NCBI GenBank assembly: GCA_041687575.1
Contig: JAWLBS010000016.1
Span: 1 to 34,993, forward strand
Reading direction: 5' to 3'
Length of the DNA: 34,993 bases
Source of the DNA: JANYLN01 sp041687575
GTDB taxonomy: Bacteria > Planctomycetota > Phycisphaerae > UBA1845 > JANYLN01
Shown: piece by piece, positions 17,408 to 25,075 of the stretch
Position numbering within the stretch: position 1 is the stretch's first letter
Layout of the letters: each line of letters starts with the position of its first letter
Position numbers and translations under genes: made by a program
The notes under the pieces: model-generated
Seen by the model: the letters and a program-made list of their open reading frames with translations, nothing else
What the model was told of the DNA's origin: nothing
The model's database searches: none

Positions 17408-20400
17408 ATGGAAACCCGCTCTACCCTGATCGCCACCCAGCCGGTGACCGTCACGGAAAACGTCGTATCGATCCCCACCTACGGGCCGCTGGGGCGGGAC
17501 CCGTGGCCCAACGTCTTTTTCAAGACGCAGTGGTTCGCGCCGTTTTACCCGCTGGGCCGCTTCGAGCACCCGGCCGGGCCGCGGCACGAGCGGACCTGGG
17601 TGGCGGTCACGCTGGAAAACGAGTACCTGCGGGTGGCGGTCCTGCCCGAGCTCGGCGGGCACGTCTGGGAGATGTTCGACAAGGTGGCCGGCGAGCACCT
17701 GGTCTACAACAACGACGTGATCAAGCCGACGCGGATCGGCTTTCGCCGCGGCTGGTGCGCGCTGGGGATGGAGTTCAACTTTCCGGTTGCCCACTCCCTG
17801 CAGAGCATCGACCCGCTGCCGTACCGGATCGAGCGGGGCGAAGACGGCTCGGCCGCCGTGGTGACCTGGCACCGCGACCGCCCGCGGCGGATCGAGATGA
17901 CCCTGCGGCTGACGCTCCAGCCCGGCCGGCGGGACCTGCGGGTCCGCGCCGAGATGTTCAACCCCTCGCCCGTGCGGCGGCCGTACGACTACTGGGCCAA
18001 CGTGGCGATCTCCGCCCGGCCGCAGACCGAGTACGTCTATCCGACGCACTGGATGCAGGCGCACGGCGGGCGGAAGGTGCACCCCTGGCCGATCGTCGAC
18101 GGCGAGGACCTGCGGTTCCAGCCGAACTTCCACAAGACGATCAGCCTGTTCGCCCACAGCGCCGAGCCGCCGTTTTTCGGCTGCTGGTGGTCCGACACCG
18201 ATACCGGGCTCGTGCACGTCGGCGATCCGGCCAGCTGCCCGGGCAAGAAGCTGTTCAACTGGGGCCGCCGGGCGGCGGCCTGGCAGGTCGCGGTGACGGA
18301 CAAGTCCGGGCCGTACGCCGAGCTGCAGGCGGGGCGGTTCAGCACGCAGGCCGACTACGAGTGGCTCTGGCCGGGCCAGACCGACGTGATCGAAGATGCC
18401 TGGTACGGCTATCACCGGCTGGGCGGGTTGAGCCATGCCGGGCGGGATCTGGCGATGCACGTGCGGGTGGACGATACCGGGCCGGTCGGCTCCGTCCGCG
18501 TCGGGTTGCACAGTGTGGCGGACCTGCGCGGCGCGACCGTCGTCGTCACAGCCGACGAGCGCGTGGTGTACCGCGAGGTCCTGGACCTGCAGCCGGCCGC
18601 GCCGATCCGTCGGGAGGTCGAGCTGCCCGAGCCGGCCAGGCGTGAGGTGTGCGTCGAGGTCATCGACGCCGACGGCGAGACGGCCGGCAAGCACAGCATC
18701 ACGATCGGCGAGCCCAGCCGGCCGCGCAAGCCCCGGGCCCCACGCGAGAAGTGGGAGAACATGTTCGCCTCGCTGGAGGGCAAGGGTGCGGCGCAGCGGG
18801 CCGGCATCGGCGAGGCGGCGGAGCTGAACAATCTCTGGCCGCGGGCGGCGGAGAGCTACGAGGCCGCCCTGCAGGCTGATCCGCGGTGCGGCGAGGCGCT
18901 GCTGGGGCTGGGCTTTCTGTCGTTGCGGAATGCAGACTTCGAGCGGGCACGGCAGCTCAGCCAGACCCTGATGGCCCTCGATGCCGCGCGCTGGCGCCAG
19001 GCGGGGGCGTACCTGGTCGGGGCGGCGGCACTGCTGGCGGGCGATGGCGAGCAGGCGGTGGAAATGCTGACGGCGGCGCGGCGTCACACGAAATTGGGGC
19101 AGATGGCGCGGCTGCTGCTGGCGGCGGCATTGGCGCGGTGCGGGCGAAAGAAGGAGGCCGTAAGGACGGTCAGGGGCCTGCGCGAGCCGGCGGCGTCGAT
19201 GCCGATTGCCGTGTGGCTGAAAGCGGCGCTGGCGGGCGAACCGGCGGCGGCGGACCCGGCCGGCGGCTGGACGATCGCCGACGACGCGGAGCTGTTCGAC
19301 CTGGCGAGCGAGCGGGCGGCGTGGGCGATGCGGCTGGGTATGCCCGAGATGGGCGAGCGGATTGTCGATGCAATGCTGGAGCGGAGCGAGCCGCTGAAGC
19401 GCGAGCCGCTGGTCTGGTACCTCAAGGCGTATCTGCAGCATCTGCAGGGGGAGGCGGAAGGGGCCGGCCGCAGCCTGGCGCGGGCGGCGGAGCTGCCGCT
19501 GACCGCCACGTATCCCCCGGCGGCGGACTGGGCTGGCGTGCTGGAGTGGGCGACTGCCTCGAGCCCGGCGGATATCAAGCCGCTTGCGTACCTGGCGCCG
19601 CTGGAGTACTGGCTGGGGCGTCACGAGCAGGCGATCGCGCACTGGCGGGCCCTGGTCGATCGCGACGGCCAGGCGGACGCAGGGCACCACTACGGCTTGG
19701 CGATGGCGCTATGGGAGGCCGGCGGGGATCGGCCCAGCGCCGCCCGGATCCTGGCGGCGGCGCTGAAGGTCCAGTCGCTGGATGAGCGGCTCTACCTGGC
19801 GCTGGATGACGTGCTCAGCGAGGCACAGGACGTCGAGACGCGCGGATACTGGCTGGAGCAGGCCCGCGAGAAGATCGGGCGGACCGACCAGGTCGTCGAC
19901 CGGACATGCCACTGGCTGATCGGCCAGCAGCGGTGGCAGGAGGTGATCGAGCTGATCAAGGGGCACCGGTTCGGCCCGTCGCACGGTTTCTACACGCGGC
20001 GGCGGTACTGGCTGTTGGCGCACCACCAGGTGGCGCTGCGGTGCCTGCAGGAGGGCGAGTACGAGCAGGCGTACGAGTATGGCGTGGCCGGCTCGCGGCC
20101 GCCGGCGACGCTCGGTGAGGACGACATGGCGATGCAGTTCGCCTCGCCGGTGCTGCTGGCCGCGGCCCAGGCGTGCGAGCGGATGGGCGACCGCGCGCAG
20201 GCGCGGGACCTGTTGCGCCAGGCGGTGCAGATCGCCAGGGCCGGCCACATGCACCCGCCGTACACGGAGATCCACCGGGCCCGCGTGCTGATGAAGCTCG
20301 GCAAAAAGCAGGCGGCGGGCAAGGTGCTGGCTGAGGTGCTGGGCGAGATCGAGCCGCGGCTGGAGGGTAACCGGCCGGGCATGAACGTGGGCCACTTCCA

Positions 20401-20533
20401 CTACCTGTACGCCCTGGTGCTCGAGACGCAGGGGCAAAACGAGCAGGCCCGCGAGCATTTCGAGCGGGCGGCGGAGATGAACATGCAGTGGGCGAACCTG
20501 CTGGGCTTCGGGATGCAGTGGGGGTTCAACTGA
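17408..20533 (+). CDS. DUF5107 and TPR-repeat protein
   Basis: This large 1041-residue protein has no signal peptide, so it is probably cytoplasmic. Residues about 40-330 match DUF5107, a galactose-mutarotase-like beta-supersandwich domain: ENEYLRVAVLPELGGHVWEM, GMEFNFPVAHS, RPYDYWANVAIS, FFGCWWSDTDTGL. Such domains bind or epimerise sugars and often sit beside glycoside-handling genes. Residues about 430-1035 are helical with TPR character: WPRAAESYEAALQADPRCGE, YWLGRHEQAIAHWRALV, and the last repeat TQGQNEQAREHFERAAEMN. The gene starts ATG 17408 with a weak site GCAGG; its stop overlaps the truB region closely. I infer a carbohydrate-sensing or carbohydrate-modifying scaffold. Catalytic activity is uncertain because aldose-1-epimerase His/Glu residues cannot be assigned with confidence. 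Confidence 0.85.
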   Translation: METRSTLIATQPVTVTENVVSIPTYGPLGRDPWPNVFFKTQWFAPFYPLGRFEHPAGPRHERTWVAVTLENEYLRVAVLPELGGHVWEMFDKVAGEHLVYNNDVIKPTRIGFRRGWCALGMEFNFPVAHSLQSIDPLPYRIERGEDGSAAVVTWHRDRPRRIEMTLRLTLQPGRRDLRVRAEMFNPSPVRRPYDYWANVAISARPQTEYVYPTHWMQAHGGRKVHPWPIVDGEDLRFQPNFHKTISLFAHSAEPPFFGCWWSDTDTGLVHVGDPASCPGKKLFNWGRRAAAWQVAVTDKSGPYAELQAGRFSTQADYEWLWPGQTDVIEDAWYGYHRLGGLSHAGRDLAMHVRVDDTGPVGSVRVGLHSVADLRGATVVVTADERVVYREVLDLQPAAPIRREVELPEPARREVCVEVIDADGETAGKHSITIGEPSRPRKPRAPREKWENMFASLEGKGAAQRAGIGEAAELNNLWPRAAESYEAALQADPRCGEALLGLGFLSLRNADFERARQLSQTLMALDAARWRQAGAYLVGAAALLAGDGEQAVEMLTAARRHTKLGQMARLLLAAALARCGRKKEAVRTVRGLREPAASMPIAVWLKAALAGEPAAADPAGGWTIADDAELFDLASERAAWAMRLGMPEMGERIVDAMLERSEPLKREPLVWYLKAYLQHLQGEAEGAGRSLARAAELPLTATYPPAADWAGVLEWATASSPADIKPLAYLAPLEYWLGRHEQAIAHWRALVDRDGQADAGHHYGLAMALWEAGGDRPSAARILAAALKVQSLDERLYLALDDVLSEAQDVETRGYWLEQAREKIGRTDQVVDRTCHWLIGQQRWQEVIELIKGHRFGPSHGFYTRRRYWLLAHHQVALRCLQEGEYEQAYEYGVAGSRPPATLGEDDMAMQFASPVLLAAAQACERMGDRAQARDLLRQAVQIARAGHMHPPYTEIHRARVLMKLGKKQAAGKVLAEVLGEIEPRLEGNRPGMNVGHFHYLYALVLETQGQNEQAREHFERAAEMNMQWANLLGFGMQWGFN

Positions 20534-20541
20534 GCGGGTCG

Positions 20542-21252
20542 ATGGATGGAATTCTTATCCTTGATAAACCCCGCAACCAGCTCTCGGCCCGGTACGTATA
20601 CCGCCTACGGCCGATCCTGGGCATCCGCCGGGTCGGCCACGCCGGTTCGCTGGACCCGTTCGCGCGGGGAGTGCTGATCGCCGGGGTGGGCCGCGGCTGC
20701 AAGTGCACCGAGATGATCATGGGCCTGCCCAAGCACTACGAGGCGACGGTGCAGCTGGGGGTGACCAACGACTGCTACGACACCGAGCGGCCGCTGCAGT
20801 CGTACCCAGATGCGCGGCAGCCCGACATCGACGAGGTCCGCGAGGCGCTGGGGCGGTTTTGCGGTGAGATCCAGCAGGTGCCGCCGGCGCACAGCGCGGT
20901 CAAGATCGACGGGGTGCCGGCCTACCGGCTGGCGCGGCGCAAGGAGGCGGTGACGATTCGGCCGCGGCCGGTGCGGATCTACTCGATGGATCTGCGGGAG
21001 TACGCCTGGCCGATGCTGCGGTTCGACCTGTGGTGCGGGCGGGGCACGTACATCCGGTCGATCGTGCGGGACCTCGGCCAGATGCTGGGCTGCGGAGCGG
21101 TGTGCATGGAGCTGCGGCGAACGGCGATCGGCCCGTTCGATTTGTCCCGGGCGATCCGCCTGGAGGACGTTTCCAACGAAAAGGTCGCCGACTACGTGAT
21201 CCCGGTCGAACAGGTCAAGCGGATGGTCGAGCAGTACGAGCCGCCGGGGTAG
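20542..21252 (+). CDS. truB: tRNA pseudouridine(55) synthase TruB
   Basis: TruB converts U55 in the T-loop of tRNA to pseudouridine. The 236-residue protein starts at ATG 20542 (MDGILILDKPRN), nine bases after the DUF5107-TPR stop, suggesting shared transcription. The catalytic motif GHAGSLDPFARGVL carries the essential Asp; the usual GHTGTLDP is altered by two conservative changes. Further hallmarks are YEATVQLGV, QVPPAHSAVKIDGVPAYRLA and CGRGTYIRSIVRDLGQMLG. It lacks a C-terminal PUA-like extension, as many bacterial short forms do. The expected neighbours (rbfA, infB, rpsO) are absent, so this copy is outside the usual operon. Confidence 0.93.
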   Translation: MDGILILDKPRNQLSARYVYRLRPILGIRRVGHAGSLDPFARGVLIAGVGRGCKCTEMIMGLPKHYEATVQLGVTNDCYDTERPLQSYPDARQPDIDEVREALGRFCGEIQQVPPAHSAVKIDGVPAYRLARRKEAVTIRPRPVRIYSMDLREYAWPMLRFDLWCGRGTYIRSIVRDLGQMLGCGAVCMELRRTAIGPFDLSRAIRLEDVSNEKVADYVIPVEQVKRMVEQYEPPG

Positions 21253-21261
21253 AACAGGGCC

Positions 21262-21360
21262 ATGAAGGAGTGTCCGTGGTACGCAAGGGGGGGGGCCGCG
21301 GACGCTTGTGAGGCATGGGGGAGCGCCGATGACTGCAAAGTTGTTTGCGGAGTGTTATAA
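21262..21360 (+). CDS. Possible 32-residue Cys-containing small protein
   Basis: An ATG ten bases after truB opens a 32-codon frame beginning MKECPWYARGG and ending in CKVVCGVL, with four cysteines. A nine-base G run (21287-21295) lies inside the coding frame. The upstream sequence AGGGC gives only a weak ribosome site. Its stop codon overlaps the -10 box for the downstream ATPase gene. It could equally be chance; I know no family for it. Confidence 0.25.
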   Translation: MKECPWYARGGAADACEAWGSADDCKVVCGVL

Positions 21361-21361
21361 T
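21353..21361 (+). promoter_or_regulatory. Extended -10 promoter of the ATPase/TOPRIM-like pair
   Basis: TG-T-TATAAT (21353-21361) is a perfect extended -10 element located 33 bases upstream of the ATPase start. No good -35 box lies at 16-18 bases, which is tolerable for extended -10 promoters. Confidence 0.55.
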
Positions 21362-21393
21362 ACGTATGGGGTCCAGAGCGTCGAGGTCATGTT

Positions 21394-22911
21394 ATGTTGA
21401 CGCGGTTGACAGTAAACGGGTTCAAGAACCTGGTGGACGTGGACGTTCACTTCGGGCCCTTCACGTGTATAGCCGGCGCGAACGGCGTAGGCAAGTCCAA
21501 CCTCTTTGATGCCATACGCTTTCTCTCTGCACTGGCGGATCTGCCGCTTCTGGAGGCGGCGAAATCGGTCCGCGACGATGCCGGCAAGACGGGAGATGTG
21601 AGAGGGCTGTTCCACCGGGTTGGCACGGAATATGACGAGACCATGTCATTTGTCGCCGAGATGATTGTTCCGGCGACGGGGGCGGACGATCTCGGGCAAT
21701 CGGCGGAAGCGGGGATTACTTTCCTGCGATATGGGTTGGAGCTCGCGTACAAGCAGGATGCGGCGCATGGGCTGCCGGACAACCTGGAGATCCGCCGGGA
21801 AGAGCTGGAGCATATAAACCTGGGGGACGCCAAGAGGCATCTGCCGTTCAAGCACTCGACTGCGTGGCGCAGATCGGCGGTTCGTGGCAAGAGGGCGAAT
21901 CCCTTCATCTCAACGGACGTCGAGGGTGGAGAGGTGTTGATCAAGCTGCACCAGGACGGGCGCAGCGGACGGCCGTTGACCCGACTGGCGAGCACGCTTC
22001 CGCGAACGGTACTTTCGGCGACGAATGCGGCGGAAAGCCCGACGGCCTTGTTGGCCCGGCGGGAGATGCAGTCCTGGCAGCTGCTGCAGTTGGAGCCGTC
22101 CGCGCTGCGCAAGCCTGACGACTTCACCGCTCCAGGACGCCTCGGTTGGGACGGTTCACATCTGCCTTCGACGCTTTATCAGTTGGCCCGGGCTTCGACG
22201 CGTGCGGTATCCGAAACGGCACACACGGATGAATCGGTGGTTTACGGGCGGATTGCCACGGAGTTGGCAGGTCTGATCACCGATGTGAAAGAGGTTCGTG
22301 TCGATCGCGACGAAAAACGGGAGATGCTTACCCTTCAGGTGATCGATCAGGGGGGGACCCCGTGTTCTGCAAGGTCGCTGTCCGACGGGACGCTTCGGTT
22401 CCTGGCATTGGCGGTGCTCAAGTTCGACGTCGGGGCGCGAGGGGTGATATGCCTTGAGGAGCCGGAAAACGGCATCCATCCCGAGCGGATACCCGCCATG
22501 TTGCAGCTTTTGCAGGATATCTGCACGGACCCATACGAGGAGATCGGGCCGGAGAACCCGTTGCGCCAGGTCATCGTGAACACGCATTCTCCCGCCGTAG
22601 TCATGCAGGTTCCGGATGACAGCGTGTTGATGGCGGAACTTCGAGAGAAGGTGTGCGGGCAGAAGCGGTTCAAGCGAGCGTTTTTCAGTTGCCTGCCGCA
22701 AACCTGGCGAGCCGAGATGAACGGGTCGGTCGACAACGTCGTGTCCAAAGGCAAACTCCTCGCCTACCTGAATCCTGCCATTCGCGAGTCCGATCAGCTT
22801 GGCGCCTATGAATCCGCCCCTGAGAGTCATCCGGCCGAAAGGCGTCGGCGGGTCGTGGACAATCCCGAGATCCAGCACCTGCTGTTCCCGGTTGGAGGAA
22901 CCGTGGATTGA
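21394..22911 (+). CDS. AAA family ATPase (AAA_21/RecF-like)
   Basis: This is a 505-residue ABC/SMC-type ATPase. Walker A GANGVGKSN (residues 28-36) follows the typical start LTRLTVNGFKNLVDVDVHFG. The C-terminal half carries the signature LSDGTLRFLALAVL, Walker B VICLEEPENGIHPERIP and the H-loop-like VNTHSPAVVMQV, so the nucleotide site looks intact. The middle (about 100-330) is family-variable. Proteins of this group (AAA_15/AAA_21, OLD-like without fused nuclease) commonly work with a separate effector in defence systems such as PARIS-type pairs. The next gene overlaps by one base, supporting a two-subunit complex. Start ATG 21394 has GAGG upstream. Codon choice is less GC3-biased than in recA or truB, suggesting recent acquisition. 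Confidence 0.85.
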   Translation: MLTRLTVNGFKNLVDVDVHFGPFTCIAGANGVGKSNLFDAIRFLSALADLPLLEAAKSVRDDAGKTGDVRGLFHRVGTEYDETMSFVAEMIVPATGADDLGQSAEAGITFLRYGLELAYKQDAAHGLPDNLEIRREELEHINLGDAKRHLPFKHSTAWRRSAVRGKRANPFISTDVEGGEVLIKLHQDGRSGRPLTRLASTLPRTVLSATNAAESPTALLARREMQSWQLLQLEPSALRKPDDFTAPGRLGWDGSHLPSTLYQLARASTRAVSETAHTDESVVYGRIATELAGLITDVKEVRVDRDEKREMLTLQVIDQGGTPCSARSLSDGTLRFLALAVLKFDVGARGVICLEEPENGIHPERIPAMLQLLQDICTDPYEEIGPENPLRQVIVNTHSPAVVMQVPDDSVLMAELREKVCGQKRFKRAFFSCLPQTWRAEMNGSVDNVVSKGKLLAYLNPAIRESDQLGAYESAPESHPAERRRRVVDNPEIQHLLFPVGGTVD

Positions 22912-23564
22912 TGCGTTTGCGATATACCCTCCTTCCGGACGGTTCATCGGATGCTGCGCTGTTGCCCCTCCTGACCCGGGTTCTGCGGTGGTACGTGCCT
23001 TCCGTGGCGGTAGATGAAGCCTGGGCGGACTTGCGAAGGTTGCCGCATCCGCCAAAGCGCCTTGCCGAACGGATTCAGGCGTGCATGGAACTGTATCCGT
23101 GCGACGTTCTTTTCGTGCACCGGGACGCTGAGCGAGTGCCCCGGGAGGATCGGCTGTACGAGATTGACGAGGCGGTGGCAAGGGCTCGCGAGCGGATTGC
23201 GATTCCTCCCCATGTGCGAGTCGTGCCGGTGCGGATGCGTGAAGCCTGGCTGTTGGCTGACGAAGAGGCCATCCGGCGAGCGGCATCCAATCCCAATGGA
23301 AGGGACGACCTGGACCTTCCTCCACTTGCCGACTTGGAGAGTCTGCCTGACCCCAAGGATGTACTGTATAAGGCGCTCAGGCAGGCCAGCGGTCTGCCAT
23401 CCGGGCGGCTAAGGCGTTTCTCCGCGGCCAAGTGCGCGTTTCAAATACCCCACCATATGCATGATATGACCATATTGCGCGGCCTGCCGGCTTTTCAGCA
23501 GTTGGAGGCGGATGTAACTCGCGTGGTAGAGGCAGCTGGCTGGGGAATCCCCGACGGCATGTAG
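22911..23564 (+). CDS. TOPRIM-like/DUF4276-type partner of the AAA ATPase
   Basis: This 217-residue protein is translationally coupled to the ATPase: its ATG shares a base with the upstream TGA (TGATG), and GGAGGA lies 11 bases before. A TTG three bases earlier is an alternative start. The N-terminus reads YTLLPDGSSDAALLPLL, in the place where TOPRIM-like proteins have V-E-G-x-S-D; the usual Glu appears to be Asp. Then come CDVLFVHRDAE (the D-x-D-like strand) and MREAWLLADEEAI, which resembles the EAWLLAD motif of DUF4276/DUF3226-type proteins. I infer a TOPRIM-fold nuclease or effector activated or restrained by the ATPase, as in PARIS or OLD systems. No Pfam search could be run, so the family name is provisional. 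Confidence 0.7.
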   Translation: MRLRYTLLPDGSSDAALLPLLTRVLRWYVPSVAVDEAWADLRRLPHPPKRLAERIQACMELYPCDVLFVHRDAERVPREDRLYEIDEAVARARERIAIPPHVRVVPVRMREAWLLADEEAIRRAASNPNGRDDLDLPPLADLESLPDPKDVLYKALRQASGLPSGRLRRFSAAKCAFQIPHHMHDMTILRGLPAFQQLEADVTRVVEAAGWGIPDGM

Positions 23565-23584
23565 TCCAAAGTTTGAGATGACCT

Positions 23585-24658
23585 ATGCGAGACGCTTTCA
23601 CCTGGCAACCCGCCGACCCCGCCGATCACGGCTTCTCGCCGGCGAAGCTCGACGCCCTCCGCGACGACATCGCCGGCCGGCGGACGCGGACGCTGCTGAT
23701 CATCCGCAACGACCGCATAGTCTTCGAATGGTACGCGCCGGACTTCCCCCCTGATCGCAGGCACTACACCGCCTCGCTCGCCAAGTCGATCGTGGCGGGC
23801 CTGTCGCTGACGGTGGCGCTGCAGGACGGGCTGATCGGCCTGAACGACTTCGCCTGCGATTACATCCTGCCGTGGCAGGTGGACCAGGCCCGCTGCCGCG
23901 TCCGGGTGCTGCACCTGGCGACGCACTGCAGCGGGCTGGACGACGCGGAGGAAAACGGCAAGCCGCACGGGCTGCTGCCCGGCTGGAAAGCGGCGTTCTG
24001 GAAGCGCGAGCCGGTCGACCCGTTCACCATCGCCCGCGACCAGGTGCCGCTGGTGGCCGAGCCGGGCACAAAATTCCGCTACAGCAACCCGGGCACGGCG
24101 ATGCTCAACTACGCGGTGACGACGGCCCTGCAGGGCACGCCGCATGCCGACATCCGCACGCTGTTGCGCGAGCGGGTCTACCGGCCGATCGGCATCGACG
24201 ACAACGAGTGGGAGATCGGCTACGGCACGACGTACCACGCAGGCGGGCTCGACCTGGTGGCCGGCTGGGGCGGCGGGTCGTTCACGACGCGGGCGGTCGC
24301 CCGGCTGGGGCGGCTGATGCTCCGCGAGGGCGGCTGGGGCGGCCGGCAGGTGCTGGATCGCGACCGGGTCTGCCAGGCGGTTCGCTATGCCGATACGCCG
24401 ATCCCCGCCCGCCCGCCGGCCAACCCCTGGCCCGCCCCGACGCCCGGCTGGTGGTGCAACGTTGACGGGGCCCTGGACCCGCTGCCGCGGGATGCGTTCT
24501 GCGGGGCCGGCGCGGGCAACCAGGTGCTGCTGGTGATCCCATCGCTGGACACGATCGTCGTCCGCAACGGCGGCCTTCTCGGCGAGCCGAAGGATGGAGA
24601 GGACTTTTGGCTCGGGCTCAAGCGCTACCTCTTCGACCCTCTGATCGCGGCGCTGTAG
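23585..24658 (+). CDS. Serine hydrolase, class C beta-lactamase/CubicO family
   Basis: This 357-residue protein lacks a signal peptide. The active-site SxxK motif is ASLAKSI near residue 63-69, the YxN motif is YSNPG near 161-165, and the third, HxG/KTG-like, position is probably CGAGAGNQ near 305. The LHLATHCSGLDD segment after the SxxK helix (LRHLLTHTSGL in the family) is diagnostic. Members act as esterases, D-aminopeptidases or beta-lactamases, and the substrate is not readable. The start ATG 23585 is 20 bases after the TOPRIM-like gene. Codon usage returns to the strongly GC3-rich type of the host, so it is probably not part of the ATPase system. A repeat cluster follows. Confidence 0.85.
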   Translation: MRDAFTWQPADPADHGFSPAKLDALRDDIAGRRTRTLLIIRNDRIVFEWYAPDFPPDRRHYTASLAKSIVAGLSLTVALQDGLIGLNDFACDYILPWQVDQARCRVRVLHLATHCSGLDDAEENGKPHGLLPGWKAAFWKREPVDPFTIARDQVPLVAEPGTKFRYSNPGTAMLNYAVTTALQGTPHADIRTLLRERVYRPIGIDDNEWEIGYGTTYHAGGLDLVAGWGGGSFTTRAVARLGRLMLREGGWGGRQVLDRDRVCQAVRYADTPIPARPPANPWPAPTPGWWCNVDGALDPLPRDAFCGAGAGNQVLLVIPSLDTIVVRNGGLLGEPKDGEDFWLGLKRYLFDPLIAAL

Positions 24659-24676
24659 GGCCCGCTGCGCTTGGCA

Positions 24677-24971
24677 GGGGTCTGACCCCGAAGTGCACGC
24701 CCTCCAGCGGAATCAACGCCGAAACTTCCTGGCGGTCCGGCTGCCTGTGTACGTTACCGGGGTCTGACCCCGTGGCGCTGGCAGGGACACGGCCCTGCTC
24801 CCGGCTTCGTCGAGCAACGACTTCGCCGCGGCGAGTCGCAGGACCGTGGCACCCCTCCGGGGCGTCTTCCGCAAGGGGGTCAGACCCCGGTGGATGCCTC
24901 AGGTGCCTGTGCCCCCGAGGGAATCGGATGCGGGGATTCGGTTGCGGGTGTGCTGCCAGGGGTCAGACCCC
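24677..24971. repeat. REP-like cluster of GGGGTC palindromes
   Basis: Four exact copies of one 13-base quasi-palindrome fill the 417-base gap: GGGGTCTGACCCC at 24677-24689 and 24759-24771, and its reverse complement GGGGTCAGACCCC at 24876-24888 and 24959-24971. The first two are in one orientation and the last two in the other, so the block is symmetric. Between the pairs lies a palindromic element (GCAGGG-ACACGG-CCCTGC at 24781-24797 and relatives of the 17183-17240 element). I see no gene here. Such repeats are often linked to REP-associated tyrosine transposases. Confidence 0.8.
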
Positions 24972-25075
24972 CGAAGCGCCCACCCGCCAAAGCCGCTCCA
25001 TTGCGATCCCCTGCTCTCATGGTACCATCGCATCTTCCTTGAATTTCCGATGTCCCCGCAACAGGAGGCCGTTGT

